A DNA stretch of 64,000 bases from JAOUGY01 sp963785075 (GCA_963785075.1 CAWATW010000008.1:157861-221860); one strand, 5' to 3'; counted from the first letter of the stretch, positions 26,831-35,047 are shown. The notes: generated by a model not told the origin, from the sequence alone. Numbers and translations: made by a program.

Positions 26831-26879
26831 GTTTTCGCGCACAAAACATGCGCTATTCACGCCGTTTGTGCGCGAAAAC
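26831..26879 (+). repeat. perfect 15-bp inverted repeat downstream of the his operon
   Basis: GTTTTCGCGCACAAA (26831-26845) is the exact reverse complement of TTTGTGCGCGAAAAC (26865-26879), with a 19-base loop. It starts 25 bp past the hisIE stop, so it could act as a transcription terminator, but no T-run follows on either strand. A binding site or a mobile repeat is also possible. Confidence 0.65.
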
Positions 26880-26905
26880 GGGGCCTTGAGGCCATGGCAC
26901 CCGGT

Positions 26906-27022
26906 TCACGGTCTCCATTCGAGGTCGGCCATGATCTCCGCCATCTTCAAACGCAGTGGCAGCACCGTGAACGACCGGGGCAGTCGCTTCCTCCGCCGCA
27001 TCTCTCTCAATCGCATACGCAT
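26906..27022 (-). CDS. possible 38-residue basic small protein
   Basis: ATG at 27022, preceded within a few bases by GAGAGGGAG, a strong ribosome site. It begins MRMRLREMRRRKRLPR and ends MAEIMADLEWRP. It is very basic at the start and amphipathic after. It is divergent from the HxlR regulator, and the shared region holds repeated operator-like sites, so the regulator may control it. No family is known to me. Confidence 0.45.
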   Translation of the reverse strand: MRMRLREMRRRKRLPRSFTVLPLRLKMAEIMADLEWRP

Positions 27023-27056
27023 CACTCCCTCTCTGTCCGAAGGCCGCCTGCTTCCG

Positions 27057-27127
27057 TTGCAAGTTGCTACTCGCTATGGACATACTTATCGGACTCGGAG
27101 GTGAATTGCAAGTAGCAACTCACTATG
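27057..27127 (+). promoter_or_regulatory. paired operator-like repeats before the HxlR gene
   Basis: TTGCAAGTTGCTACTCGCTA (from 27057) and TTGCAAGTAGCAACTCACTA (from 27106) are near-identical direct repeats 49 bp apart. Their cores AGTTGCTACT and AGTAGCAACT are exact reverse complements, so the sites are also symmetric. The second ends 8 bp before the HxlR ATG. Autoregulation by the HxlR protein is the simplest reading. Confidence 0.65.
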
Positions 27128-27135
27128 ATGTCGGC

Positions 27136-27615
27136 ATGCCGAGAAAGAGCCTGGAACACCTCGAGTGCGCGGTCGCAAACACGATGGAGGTGATCGGCGA
27201 CGCCTGGACCTTCCTCGTCCTTCGCGATGCCTTCCTCGGTGTGCGCCGCTTCGACGAGTTCGTCACCGACCTCGGGATCTCCCGGAACATCCTCACCGAC
27301 CGCCTCAACGGGCTGATCGAGTCCGGGATGATGGAGGCCAAGCCGTACACCGACCGACCGGTTCGATACGAGTACCGGCTCACAGACAAGGGCAAAGACC
27401 TGTTCGACACGCTCATGGTGCTCTGGAGCTTCGGTGAGAAGTGGACTCCCCCGGCCGACCCCGAGCACCAGCGGGTGATCCACACCACCTGCGGGAACGA
27501 GGCCCTGGCTGTGGCCCACTGCAGCCACTGCGGCGAACGGCTGAACCGGCGCGAGGTGCGGATCGAACCTCCTCTCTCCGTGGTCGCTCGGCGCACCGCG
27601 CAGGCGAACACCTGA
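27136..27615 (+). CDS. HxlR-family transcriptional regulator
   Basis: 159 residues from the ATG at 27136 (MPRKSLEHLECAVANTMEVI); the frame opens at 27064 but that would include the operator repeats. The winged helix is GDAWTFLVLRDAFLGVRRFD and LGISRNILTDRLNGLIESGM, and the wing YEYRLTDKGKDLF. The N-terminal Cys is at the redox-sensing position known in some HxlR proteins. The C-terminus adds a CxxC pair (HCSHCGERL), perhaps zinc-binding. Targets are unknown; the divergent small ORF is a candidate. Confidence 0.88.
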   Translation: MPRKSLEHLECAVANTMEVIGDAWTFLVLRDAFLGVRRFDEFVTDLGISRNILTDRLNGLIESGMMEAKPYTDRPVRYEYRLTDKGKDLFDTLMVLWSFGEKWTPPADPEHQRVIHTTCGNEALAVAHCSHCGERLNRREVRIEPPLSVVARRTAQANT

Positions 27616-27689
27616 GGGGTTGGATGCCCGGGTCGCACTTCCACAGGGTGGCCGCACCGCTAGGTTGATGGCATGGACGTAGGAACGCG

Positions 27690-28271
27690 ATGACCGGCGT
27701 TTATCTCTTCTTTGCGTTGGTGGGCGGCGTTCTCGCCGCCGTCATGACCGTCGGTGGCGGTGACATCGACGCCGATGCCGACCTCGATCTGGACCTCGAT
27801 CTCGACGCCGATGCCGACCTCGATACCGGAGACCTGACGGAAGGTGCCGGATCTGCCCTGTCTTCGATCTTCTCGTTCCGGACGCTGGTGTTCGCGTCTG
27901 CCTTCTTCGGGATCACGGGTCTCATTCTGCCGCTCGTCGGCACCGGCAGCCTCGCGACGCTGGTTCTCGCCCTCCTGGTCGGAGGATTCGCCGGCTTCGT
28001 GAACGACCGCCTCCTCCGCTATCTGAAACGGAGCAGCGGCGACTCTCGGATTACCGATGAGGTGTTCACCGGGGCTCGGGCCCGGGTGTCGGTCCCGGTG
28101 GACGGTGGGCGGCGAGGCCGCGTCACGATCGACGTCGACGGACGGTCCGTCGCCATGGTCGCCGAGGCCTATCGCGACCTGCACGAGACATTCCAACAGA
28201 ACGAGGACGTCGTCGTCATCGAAGTCAAGGACGGGGTAGCCAGGATCGCCCCCATGGACATCATCGAGTGA
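27690..28271 (+). CDS. NfeD-like membrane protein, flotillin partner
   Basis: 193 residues. An N-terminal helix is followed by an unusual run of alternating Asp and Leu/Ala (about residues 26-46, DADLDLDLDLDADADLD), two membrane helices and a C-terminal OB-like domain (ARVSVPVDGGRRGRVTIDVD). NfeD-type proteins are made with flotillins and help organise membrane microdomains. The next gene, 10 bp on, encodes the flotillin. The acidic run may bind cations. Confidence 0.75.
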   Translation: MTGVYLFFALVGGVLAAVMTVGGGDIDADADLDLDLDLDADADLDTGDLTEGAGSALSSIFSFRTLVFASAFFGITGLILPLVGTGSLATLVLALLVGGFAGFVNDRLLRYLKRSSGDSRITDEVFTGARARVSVPVDGGRRGRVTIDVDGRSVAMVAEAYRDLHETFQQNEDVVVIEVKDGVARIAPMDIIE

Positions 28272-28281
28272 AGGGACGCTG

Positions 28282-29556
28282 ATGGAGCTATTCATCACGC
28301 TTGCAGTGATCGTCATCGTGGCCGTGATGGTCGTGATCTTCGCCGTCAGGAGCCTGATCGTGATCTGTCCACCCAACCGGGTGTCCGTGATCTCCGGTCG
28401 AGGCAAGAAGACAGCCGAGGGAACCGTGGCCGGATACAGGGTGCTCCAGGGTGGCCGGACCATCCGCATCCCGCTGCTGGAGAAGGTCGATTGGATCGAC
28501 CTCAACACAATCGCCATCGAGGTGTCCGTCCACAACGCCTACTCGAAAGGTGCGATCCCACTCGACGTCCAAGCCGTCGGAAACGTCAAGGTCTCCAGCA
28601 AGCCCGGGGTGCTCGAGAACTCCATCGAACGATTCTTGGGCCGCCCCACCGAATACATTCAGAAGCTCGCCAAGGAAACACTGGAGGCAAACCTTCGCGG
28701 CGTGCTGGCCACGCTGACGCCGGAAGAGGTCAACGAGGATCGGCTCAAGTTCGCACAGACGCTGATCGAAGAGGCCGACGACGACATGCGGACCCTCGGG
28801 CTCGACCTCGACGTGCTGAAGATCCAGAACGTCACCGACGAGGTCGACTACCTGGACAGCGTCGGTCGCCGCCGCACGGCGTCGGTGCTGATGGAGGCCC
28901 GAGTTGCAGAGGCGGAACGGACCGCCGAGGCAGAAGAGGCCGAGGCCGAGTCGAAGCGACGGGCAGAGGTGGCGCGGGTGACCGCGGAGTTGGCGATCGC
29001 CGAGAAGCGCAACGGGCTCCGGGTGCGACAGGCCGAACTCGACGCCGAGGCCCTCGCGCGAGAGGAAGAAGCCAAGGTGTCCGGTGACAAGGCACGGGCC
29101 GTCGCCGAGCAGTCGCTCCAGCAGGAGCGCATCGAACTCGAGAGACGGCGCTTGGAAGCCGATGTGGTGGCGCCCGCCCGAGCCAGGAAGGAAGCGGCGG
29201 AGCTCGAAGCCAAGGGCGAGGCGGCGAAGATCATCGAAGACGGCAACGCCTCCATCGAGGTCTTTCGTCGGCTTGTCGAGCAGTACCAAACGGCCGGGTC
29301 CGACGCCCAGCGGATCTTCGTTCTCAACATGCTGCCGGAGCTCGTCGACAAGATCGTGTCGACCGTCGACGGCGTGCAGATCGACAAGATCTCGGTGATC
29401 GACTCCGGTAACGGCCAGGGCGTCCCCAACGTCGTCTCACAGATGCCGGCAGCCGTGATCCGAATCGTGGAGCAGATCGAGAACGCCACGGGCGTCGACA
29501 TCCTCAAGGGCCTGGCCGGGAACGGCCACGTCTCCGACTCGGGCGCCCCTGAGTGA
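28282..29556 (+). CDS. flotillin-like SPFH-domain protein
   Basis: 424 residues. The N-terminal membrane anchor (LFITLAVIVIVAVMVVIFAV) is followed by an SPFH domain (about 30-200, with VSVHNAYSKGAIPLDVQAVG and FLGRPTEYIQKLAKETLEAN). A long Glu/Ala-rich coiled coil follows (about 205-325, VAEAERTAEAEEAEAESKRR), then a C-terminal tail rich in Gly and Val. This is the flotillin architecture. With the NfeD-like protein upstream it should form membrane scaffolds. Confidence 0.92.
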   Translation: MELFITLAVIVIVAVMVVIFAVRSLIVICPPNRVSVISGRGKKTAEGTVAGYRVLQGGRTIRIPLLEKVDWIDLNTIAIEVSVHNAYSKGAIPLDVQAVGNVKVSSKPGVLENSIERFLGRPTEYIQKLAKETLEANLRGVLATLTPEEVNEDRLKFAQTLIEEADDDMRTLGLDLDVLKIQNVTDEVDYLDSVGRRRTASVLMEARVAEAERTAEAEEAEAESKRRAEVARVTAELAIAEKRNGLRVRQAELDAEALAREEEAKVSGDKARAVAEQSLQQERIELERRRLEADVVAPARARKEAAELEAKGEAAKIIEDGNASIEVFRRLVEQYQTAGSDAQRIFVLNMLPELVDKIVSTVDGVQIDKISVIDSGNGQGVPNVVSQMPAAVIRIVEQIENATGVDILKGLAGNGHVSDSGAPE

Positions 29557-29644
29557 CGAGACACGCCTCGGGCTGAGCGGTCGGCTGAGCCGAGCTGCGG
29601 CCGTCCGGGCGACAACGGTCGAATCGGTTGTACCGTCAAGATCG

Positions 29645-30448
29645 ATGCTCGCCTCGATTCCTTCCCCGTCCATCAACTCCGTACAGATTGGTCCGCTTCG
29701 CCTGACCTTCTACGGCGCCATCATCGCCGTGGGAGTGGCCTTGGCCTGGCGCCTCGCCACCCGCCGATACGAGTCCTTCGGTGGGGATCCCGCGGTGGCA
29801 GAACGGGTGCTCGCCAGGGTCGTCATCTTCGGCTTTCTGGGCGCACGGGCGGCCTACGTTTCCACGCACCTCTCCCGGTTCGAAGGCGAATGGTGGAAGG
29901 TGATCGCCATCTGGGAGGGCGGGCTTGCACTGTTCGGCGGGCTGACGGCGGGAGCAATCACTCTGGTCGTGCTGATGCGCCGGTGGAATGGCGATCTTCG
30001 CGCTTTTCTCGACGCGCTGGCCCCCGCCGTTCCGCTGGCCCAAGCCGTGGGACGGTGGGGCAACTACTTCAACCAGGAGCTCTTCGGCACACCGACCGAC
30101 CTGCCTTGGGGCCTCGAGATCGACCCTGCGAACCGACCGACGGCGTATCCAGATGCCGCCACGTTCCATCCGACCTTCCTCTACGAGTCGCTGTGGAATC
30201 TGGCGCTCGCAGGGTTCATCATCTGGCTGGGTCGCCGGCATCCGCGGTTCAGGGGACGGCTGATCGCCGTGTACTTCGCCGGATACGGCGTCATCCGGTT
30301 CCTGATGGAGCTCATCCGAACAGACACGACATTCCGGTTCGCCGGGTTGAGCCGGAATGGCTGGGTGTCGATCGGAGTATTCGTTCTCGGCGTGGTTCTC
30401 GCACTGAGACCGGCAAAAGACCCTTCACAAGCGGCCGCCGATGCGTAG
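29645..30448 (+). CDS. lgt: prolipoprotein diacylglyceryl transferase
   Basis: 267 residues, polytopic. The Lgt signature GRWGNYFNQELFGTPTDLPW is complete, and TFHPTFLYESLWN, FAGYGVIRFLMELIRTD and the N-terminal QIGPLRLTFYGAIIAVGV also fit. It attaches diacylglycerol to the lipobox Cys of prolipoproteins. Several lipoproteins with visible lipoboxes are encoded in this window. Confidence 0.95.
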   Translation: MLASIPSPSINSVQIGPLRLTFYGAIIAVGVALAWRLATRRYESFGGDPAVAERVLARVVIFGFLGARAAYVSTHLSRFEGEWWKVIAIWEGGLALFGGLTAGAITLVVLMRRWNGDLRAFLDALAPAVPLAQAVGRWGNYFNQELFGTPTDLPWGLEIDPANRPTAYPDAATFHPTFLYESLWNLALAGFIIWLGRRHPRFRGRLIAVYFAGYGVIRFLMELIRTDTTFRFAGLSRNGWVSIGVFVLGVVLALRPAKDPSQAAADA

Positions 30449-30750
30449 GGTCACCCATGGAGGCACTCATGACCCGGACGCGTCCCTGACATCTTCGATC
30501 CGCTCTGGCTGAGACGCAGCTTTCACGTATGTCTGTGGGACGGCCGTCGCCGCAAGGCGCACTCCGAGTTCTGCAGTGGTGGATGCGAGGAGGCTTTTGG
30601 CTCCTGGGTCGAGGCTCAGGAGCAGTACGACGACGACCACACGGAGGTGGTCTCCGAACCACGCAATGTGAAGAGACAGTGGGGCGCGTTCCAGATCGAC
30701 ACCCCACATCGCACCGTTGCTCCGAACGGACACGCTCGCAGCGCCGCGAC
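30449..30750. other. gap with only doubtful reading frames
   Basis: About 300 bp after lgt. A minus-strand frame starting at 30712 reads like protein in part (LERAPLSLHIAWFGDHLRVV) and ends 30467, but I recognise no family. Its upstream region lies in the repeat element at 30752-30884. No RNA gene or clear promoter seen. Confidence 0.35.
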
Positions 30751-30751
30751 C

Positions 30752-30884
30752 CGAACCCAGGGTTAACGTCCGACAAATTGGCGGACTACCGCCCACAGAA
30801 CGATCCACTGGCGGCTAGAGAGAAGGAGCCCGCGGTACTTTGGGCCGTGGTCCGCCAGAATGGCGGTCTATAACCCTGGGTTCG
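30752..30884. repeat. MITE-like element with about 40-bp terminal inverted repeats
   Basis: The first 14 bases, CGAACCCAGGGTTA, are matched exactly by TAACCCTGGGTTCG at 30871-30884. The similarity continues inward to about 40 bp per end, at roughly 30 of 40 positions. The right arm also holds its own hairpin, CCGCCA-gaa-TGGCGG. The unit is 133 bp, non-coding, and lies between lgt and a convergent gene. I see no certain target-site duplication. It could be a miniature transposable element or a large RNA hairpin. Confidence 0.6.
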
Positions 30885-30888
30885 TGGT

Positions 30889-31314
30889 TCACCCGGTCAT
30901 GTCGTGTTTTGCGACCACCGTCTCCATCGTGAGTTTCACGAGCCATTCACCATCGACCGCGTTTCTGCGACCGAAGGCTTCCGCCTGATCCGCTCCCATG
31001 TAGCGCGCTCCGATCCGGGTGGCGTAGTGCAGGAGCTCAGCGGGATCCTCCGAGATCGTCACGGGACCGTCCACCATGACGAACGCATAAGGCGGTTCCT
31101 CGAGATCGACGGCGAGCGCTGCTCGGCCGTTGCGGTCCAGGTTCTTCGCCTTCGCCGAGGAGTGCCAGGTTGTGAACACGAGATCGTCGCCGTCGACGAC
31201 GAACCAGATCGGGGCGACGTGGGGTCGCCCATCCGAGCGGATGGTCGCCAGCTTCCCGGTCCTGGTGCCGTGACCCAAGAACGATCGCACTTCGGATTCG
31301 GTCATGTCACGCAT
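30889..31314 (-). CDS. PPOX-class (F420/FMN) oxidoreductase
   Basis: 141 residues of the pyridoxamine-oxidase-like split beta barrel: GKLATIRSDGRPHVAPIWFV, VFTTWHSSAKAKNLDRNGRA and YAFVMVDGPVTI. In actinobacteria such short proteins often use the deazaflavin F420; whether this one does cannot be read. It follows the AhpD-like gene by 6 bp on the same strand, so both form a redox pair. Confidence 0.87.
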   Translation of the reverse strand: MRDMTESEVRSFLGHGTRTGKLATIRSDGRPHVAPIWFVVDGDDLVFTTWHSSAKAKNLDRNGRAALAVDLEEPPYAFVMVDGPVTISEDPAELLHYATRIGARYMGADQAEAFGRRNAVDGEWLVKLTMETVVAKHDMTG

Positions 31315-31320
31315 GAACGA

Positions 31321-31890
31321 TCACGACCTGCGACCCATGCCGAAGAATTCCGCGTTCGGTTGGAGATCCATGAGGTGGGCGAGTCGGTTCGAGAGCGCAA
31401 AGAGCGCTGTCACCGAGCCGATGTCCCAGATGTCGTCGTCAGAGAACCCGTGCGAGTGCAGAGCCGTGAAGTCATGATCGTTCAGTTCCTCGGGTGAACG
31501 AGCGAGCTTCACCGCGAACGCCAGCATGGCCGATTGCCGTTCCGACACTGGCGCGGTTCGCCAGTTCGCTGCGATGCGATCGGAGATCTCGCTGTCCTTC
31601 GCCCGGATCCGGAGAATCGCCCCATGGGCGACCACGCAGTACAGACAGTCGTTGGCGGCGCTCGTCGCCACGACGATCATCTCCCGTTCCGCCTTCGTGA
31701 GACCGGAATCCCTCTCCATGAGAGCGTCGTGGTAGTCGAGGAAGGCCCGGAGCTCGTCGGGTCGATGGAGCATCCCGACGAACACATTTGGCAAGAATCC
31801 GCTCTTCTCCGCGATCGGCTCGATTCGGGAGCGGATGTCCTCTGGCAGATCGGCGAGGTCGCCGACCACAAAACGGCTGATGTCGGTCAT
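31321..31890 (-). CDS. AhpD-like peroxidase-related protein
   Basis: 189 residues from the ATG at 31890 (MTDISRFVVGDL); the open frame further upstream would cross the divergent promoter. The carboxymuconolactone-decarboxylase fold has the redox motif DCLYCVVAHGAILR, that is CxxC followed by the conserved His. GFSDDDIWDIGSVTALFALS is the usual second half. Such proteins reduce peroxides or act as thiol disulfide partners. Confidence 0.87.
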   Translation of the reverse strand: MTDISRFVVGDLADLPEDIRSRIEPIAEKSGFLPNVFVGMLHRPDELRAFLDYHDALMERDSGLTKAEREMIVVATSAANDCLYCVVAHGAILRIRAKDSEISDRIAANWRTAPVSERQSAMLAFAVKLARSPEELNDHDFTALHSHGFSDDDIWDIGSVTALFALSNRLAHLMDLQPNAEFFGMGRRS

Positions 31891-31930
31891 GGACCCAAAG
31901 CTAATCGAGTGCCCATGGCAGAATGCCCGG

Positions 31931-32410
31931 GTGCGCAAAGCGATCGCCGCCCTCCTGATCCTCGTCGCCGCATGCGGAGGCGCAGACACCGCCACTCCCG
32001 CCGCAGGCGATCTCCCGTTGTTCGACGCCGATTCCTTCGAGCAGCGTCTGGACGGCTCGGAGAAGCCGGCGGTCGTGAACGTGTGGGCCTCGTGGTGTAT
32101 CCCGTGCCGGACCGAGGCTCCGCTCCTGACGGCCGCTCACGAGCAGTACGGCGACCGGATCGATTTCATCGGCATCGACATTCAGGACACGCAGTCGGGG
32201 GCGGCGGAGTTCCTGGCCGAATACGACATCGGATACGAGAATCTCTTCGACGCGAACGCCGAGATCCGCACGATGATGGGCGGGTCGGGCGTTCCCATCA
32301 CCTATTTCGTCGCACCCGGCGGGGCGCTCGTCGACACTCACTTCGGGATCATCGATGAGGGTCAGCTGGCACTGGCGATCGACGAATTGATCGCCGCCAC
32401 CAGCGGCTGA
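31931..32410 (+). CDS. TlpA-like thioredoxin-fold lipoprotein
   Basis: 159 residues from the GTG at 31931, chosen because it gives a lipoprotein signal peptide (RKAIAALLILVAACGG, lipobox LVAAC). The thioredoxin-fold active site is VNVWASWCIPCRTEAPLL, and the cis-Pro region is GSGVPITYFVAPGG. It should act outside the membrane as a disulfide reductase. It is followed 2 bp later by an Lgt-like membrane protein. Confidence 0.86.
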   Translation: MRKAIAALLILVAACGGADTATPAAGDLPLFDADSFEQRLDGSEKPAVVNVWASWCIPCRTEAPLLTAAHEQYGDRIDFIGIDIQDTQSGAAEFLAEYDIGYENLFDANAEIRTMMGGSGVPITYFVAPGGALVDTHFGIIDEGQLALAIDELIAATSG

Positions 32411-32412
32411 CC

Positions 32413-33123
32413 ATGGAGTTCACCCTCCTGTTCGCGGTGCTGACTGCCGGTGCCGCGATGTACGTGACAGCCCGCGCAACACATCATCGTCTCGCGTCCG
32501 TGGAAGGACCGGTCGACACGCTCATGGGTGCCGCCGTGATCGGCCTCATCGCCGGAAGGGTCGCTGCGATGCTCGGTGACGGCGTGAACCCCCTCACCAA
32601 CCCATTCGAGCTCATACTCGTTCGCGCGGGGGTGGAGACGGCGGTGGCTGCACCGGTGGCCGTCATGGCACTCGCCTGGCTGTGGCGACGCCACCTGCCC
32701 GATTGGGTGGACGCCGTGGCACCGGTCGCCGTGGCAGGCCTGGCGGGATGGCACGGAGGATGCGTGTGGCGTGGAACGTGTCTCGGCACGGCGTCGGAGC
32801 TTCCGTGGGCATTCGGGCTTCCCGGCTCGACGGTGTCCCGTCATCCGGTGGAGATCTACGCGGCCATCGGCCTGCTGCTCCTCGCCGTGGCGGTGAGCCG
32901 CCTGCCTGCGAGACCCTGGCTGGCCACCGGGGTGGCGATAACCGGCGCGGCAGCCGTGCGGCTTGCCACCGAGCCAATTCGACCCAGCCTGTTCGGTGGC
33001 CCGACGACCTTCTACGCGGTGGCAGTCGTGATCGGCGCAGTCATCGTGGTATTCGGTCCCCGAATCGGCAGATCCGCTGCCGGGACGCACGACAGACCGG
33101 CGGACGTCACAGATCGACCTTGA
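32413..33123 (+). CDS. Lgt-like polytopic membrane protein
   Basis: 236 residues with about seven hydrophobic segments. The order GLAGWHGGCVWRGTCLGTAS, ELPWAFG, then RHPVEIYAAIGLL mirrors the central region of prolipoprotein diacylglyceryl transferase, but the GRxGN motif of true Lgt is absent. It may be a diverged paralogue with another substrate or a partner of the lipoprotein encoded just upstream. The true lgt of the genome is at 29645. The C-terminus overlaps the convergent histidine kinase gene by 17 bp. Confidence 0.68.
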   Translation: MEFTLLFAVLTAGAAMYVTARATHHRLASVEGPVDTLMGAAVIGLIAGRVAAMLGDGVNPLTNPFELILVRAGVETAVAAPVAVMALAWLWRRHLPDWVDAVAPVAVAGLAGWHGGCVWRGTCLGTASELPWAFGLPGSTVSRHPVEIYAAIGLLLLAVAVSRLPARPWLATGVAITGAAAVRLATEPIRPSLFGGPTTFYAVAVVIGAVIVVFGPRIGRSAAGTHDRPADVTDRP

Positions 33124-34246
33124 CGCGCCCCCCCGGGCCATCTTCGATGGCGATCCGGCCACCATGGGCTTCGACGATTCCTCTGGCGATCGCGAGTCCG
33201 AGACCGGCGCCGCCGCCCGATCGTGCAGGGTCCGCCCGGCTGAAGCGGTCGAACGCCCGGTCCCGGAATTCGACTGGAAAGCCTGCGCCGTCGTCGACCA
33301 CCCGGAACCCCCGGTCGAACACTTCGATACGCACGGCACCGCCCGTCGGGGTGTGCCGCACCGCGTTGTCGACCAGGTTCCGGAGCACCCGCCCCATCCC
33401 AGCCGGGTCGACTTCGACCGATCCGGCGACTTCGGTCGCCACCGTCAGGGCCACGCCTCTCGCATCGGCGATGGGCGAGCAGACCTCCACGGTTTCGTCG
33501 GCGAGCTCGCGGAGATCGACCATTTCGATGGTCGGCTCGTACCGGCCCGATTCGATACGCGCATAGGCGAACAGATCCTCGACGAGACGGCCCAGATGTT
33601 CGACGTCCTTTGCCATGCCGCTCAGATACGCGGACGGATCCGGCGCCACGCCGTCTTCGACCGCCTCGATCGCCGCCCGCAGCGAAGCCAGGGGGGTTCG
33701 AAGGTCGTGCCCGACCGAGGTGATGAGCAGCTTGCGTTCCTCCTCGGATGATTCGAGCTGGGCGATCATGTCGTCGACTGCGGCGGCGAGCGCACCGACC
33801 TCGTCACGGCGGTTGATCCGGGTTCTAACGGTCAGATCACCTTCTGCGACGGCGCGTGCGGCGGTGCTGACCCGCCGCAGGTCCTCGCCCACGGAGTCGC
33901 CGACGGCGAAGGCCAGCGCAACGGCGAGTCCCACGCCCATGGCCAGAGTGACGAGAACGACGTCCCGGTCGTGAGCGTTCACGACCATCGAACCTGCCGC
34001 CAAGACGATTGCCACCGCCGAAGCCACCACCGTTACGAAACCGACGGCGGCCACCGCAGTCGCCAGCCTGCGGGCTCGTGGCGCCGCCCACGCCACCGCC
34101 AGGTAGAGGAGCACCGTGACCGCCGCTGCCACGCCGTAGATGGTGTAGGTGACCGTCCGCTCCCGAGGCGACAGGTCCATCGCCAGCTCGGTTCCGAGAA
34201 TGCCCACCAGGAGGACCGGTACCACGAGGAAGAGCAGACGCTTCAT
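33107..34246 (-). CDS. sensor histidine kinase
   Basis: 379 residues from the ATG at 34246, which overlaps the response-regulator stop (ATGA). Four membrane helices lie in the first 130 residues, followed by a HAMP domain (VSTAARAVAEGDLTVRTRIN), the H-box (ITSVGHDLRTPLASL), the N-box (LRNLVDNAVRHTPTGG), a G1 box (VDDGAGFPVEF) and GGAGLGLAIARGIVEAHGGR. There is almost no extracellular domain, so the signal may be sensed in or near the membrane. Confidence 0.93.
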   Translation of the reverse strand: MKRLLFLVVPVLLVGILGTELAMDLSPRERTVTYTIYGVAAAVTVLLYLAVAWAAPRARRLATAVAAVGFVTVVASAVAIVLAAGSMVVNAHDRDVVLVTLAMGVGLAVALAFAVGDSVGEDLRRVSTAARAVAEGDLTVRTRINRRDEVGALAAAVDDMIAQLESSEEERKLLITSVGHDLRTPLASLRAAIEAVEDGVAPDPSAYLSGMAKDVEHLGRLVEDLFAYARIESGRYEPTIEMVDLRELADETVEVCSPIADARGVALTVATEVAGSVEVDPAGMGRVLRNLVDNAVRHTPTGGAVRIEVFDRGFRVVDDGAGFPVEFRDRAFDRFSRADPARSGGGAGLGLAIARGIVEAHGGRIAIEDGPGGRVKVDL

Positions 34247-34929
34247 GGCTGGAACCGATATCCCACGCCCCAGGCCGTCTGTAGCCACCTCGGTTCGGTC
34301 GGATCGTGCTCGATCTTGTGCCGAACCCGCCTGACGTGGACGGTCACGGTGGCCGGATCCTGCCATTCGGGTGAGCTGTCCCAGACCTGCTCGAGCAGCT
34401 GGGCTCGGCTGAACACCTGCTTGGGGTTCGACGCCATGAATGCGAGCAGGTCGAATTCCTTCGCCGTCAGCTCGACGGGATCGCCGCCGACGAGCACCTC
34501 GCGCGAGCCGATGTCCACGGTGAGACCGTCGAACTCGAGCACCGTCGTGGGCAGACTCGGATTCACCCGTCGCAACACGGTCCGCACCCTGGCCACCAGC
34601 TCTCGTGGCGAGAACGGCTTGACCACGTAGTCGTCGGCTCCGAGCTCCAGCCCCAGCACCCTGTCGGCCTCCTCGGCACGAGCCGTCAGCAGGATGACGG
34701 GCATGTCGGAACGCCGTCGGATGTCGTGGAGAAGATCGAGGCCCGAGGCCCCGGGGAACATGATGTCGAGTATCACCAGGTCTGGCGCCGGACCGTCCAG
34801 GTGACGTCGGGCGGCATCGGCGTCGGCGGCTTCGGAGACCTTGAACCCTTCACGCTCGAGGTAGGCGGCCACCACCTCTCTGACTCTGGGTTCGTCGTCG
34901 ATCACGAGTACGCGTTGGGTTCGCGGCAT
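34243..34929 (-). CDS. OmpR-family response regulator
   Basis: 228 residues from the ATG at 34929 (MPRTQRVLVIDDEPRVREVV). The receiver has the acidic pair IDDEP, the phospho-acceptor in LVILDIMFPGASG, the Thr in LLTARAEE and the Lys in VVKPFSPREL. The C-terminal winged helix shows LTAKEFDLLAFMASNPKQVF and VTVHVRRVRHKIEHDP. It is partnered with the kinase gene that overlaps it. Targets unknown. Confidence 0.94.
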   Translation of the reverse strand: MPRTQRVLVIDDEPRVREVVAAYLEREGFKVSEAADADAARRHLDGPAPDLVILDIMFPGASGLDLLHDIRRRSDMPVILLTARAEEADRVLGLELGADDYVVKPFSPRELVARVRTVLRRVNPSLPTTVLEFDGLTVDIGSREVLVGGDPVELTAKEFDLLAFMASNPKQVFSRAQLLEQVWDSSPEWQDPATVTVHVRRVRHKIEHDPTEPRWLQTAWGVGYRFQP

Positions 34930-35047
34930 GTCCCGAGATGGTACGGAGATGGCCCGCACATGCACGACCTGGCCGACCCGGTTTTCCCGATTGTTCTGAA
35001 TCATCACGTCGCACGTCATCGATCCGGCGGCCGGGTATGGTGCCCCC

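Noticed and set aside
30467..30808. Minus-strand frame after lgt
   Set aside because: Part of it overlaps the inverted-repeat element and no motif is recognisable. Possible but not supported.
30529..30873. Plus-strand frame across the MITE-like element
   Set aside because: Arg/Pro-rich text typical of a GC-rich shadow, and it runs through both inverted repeats.
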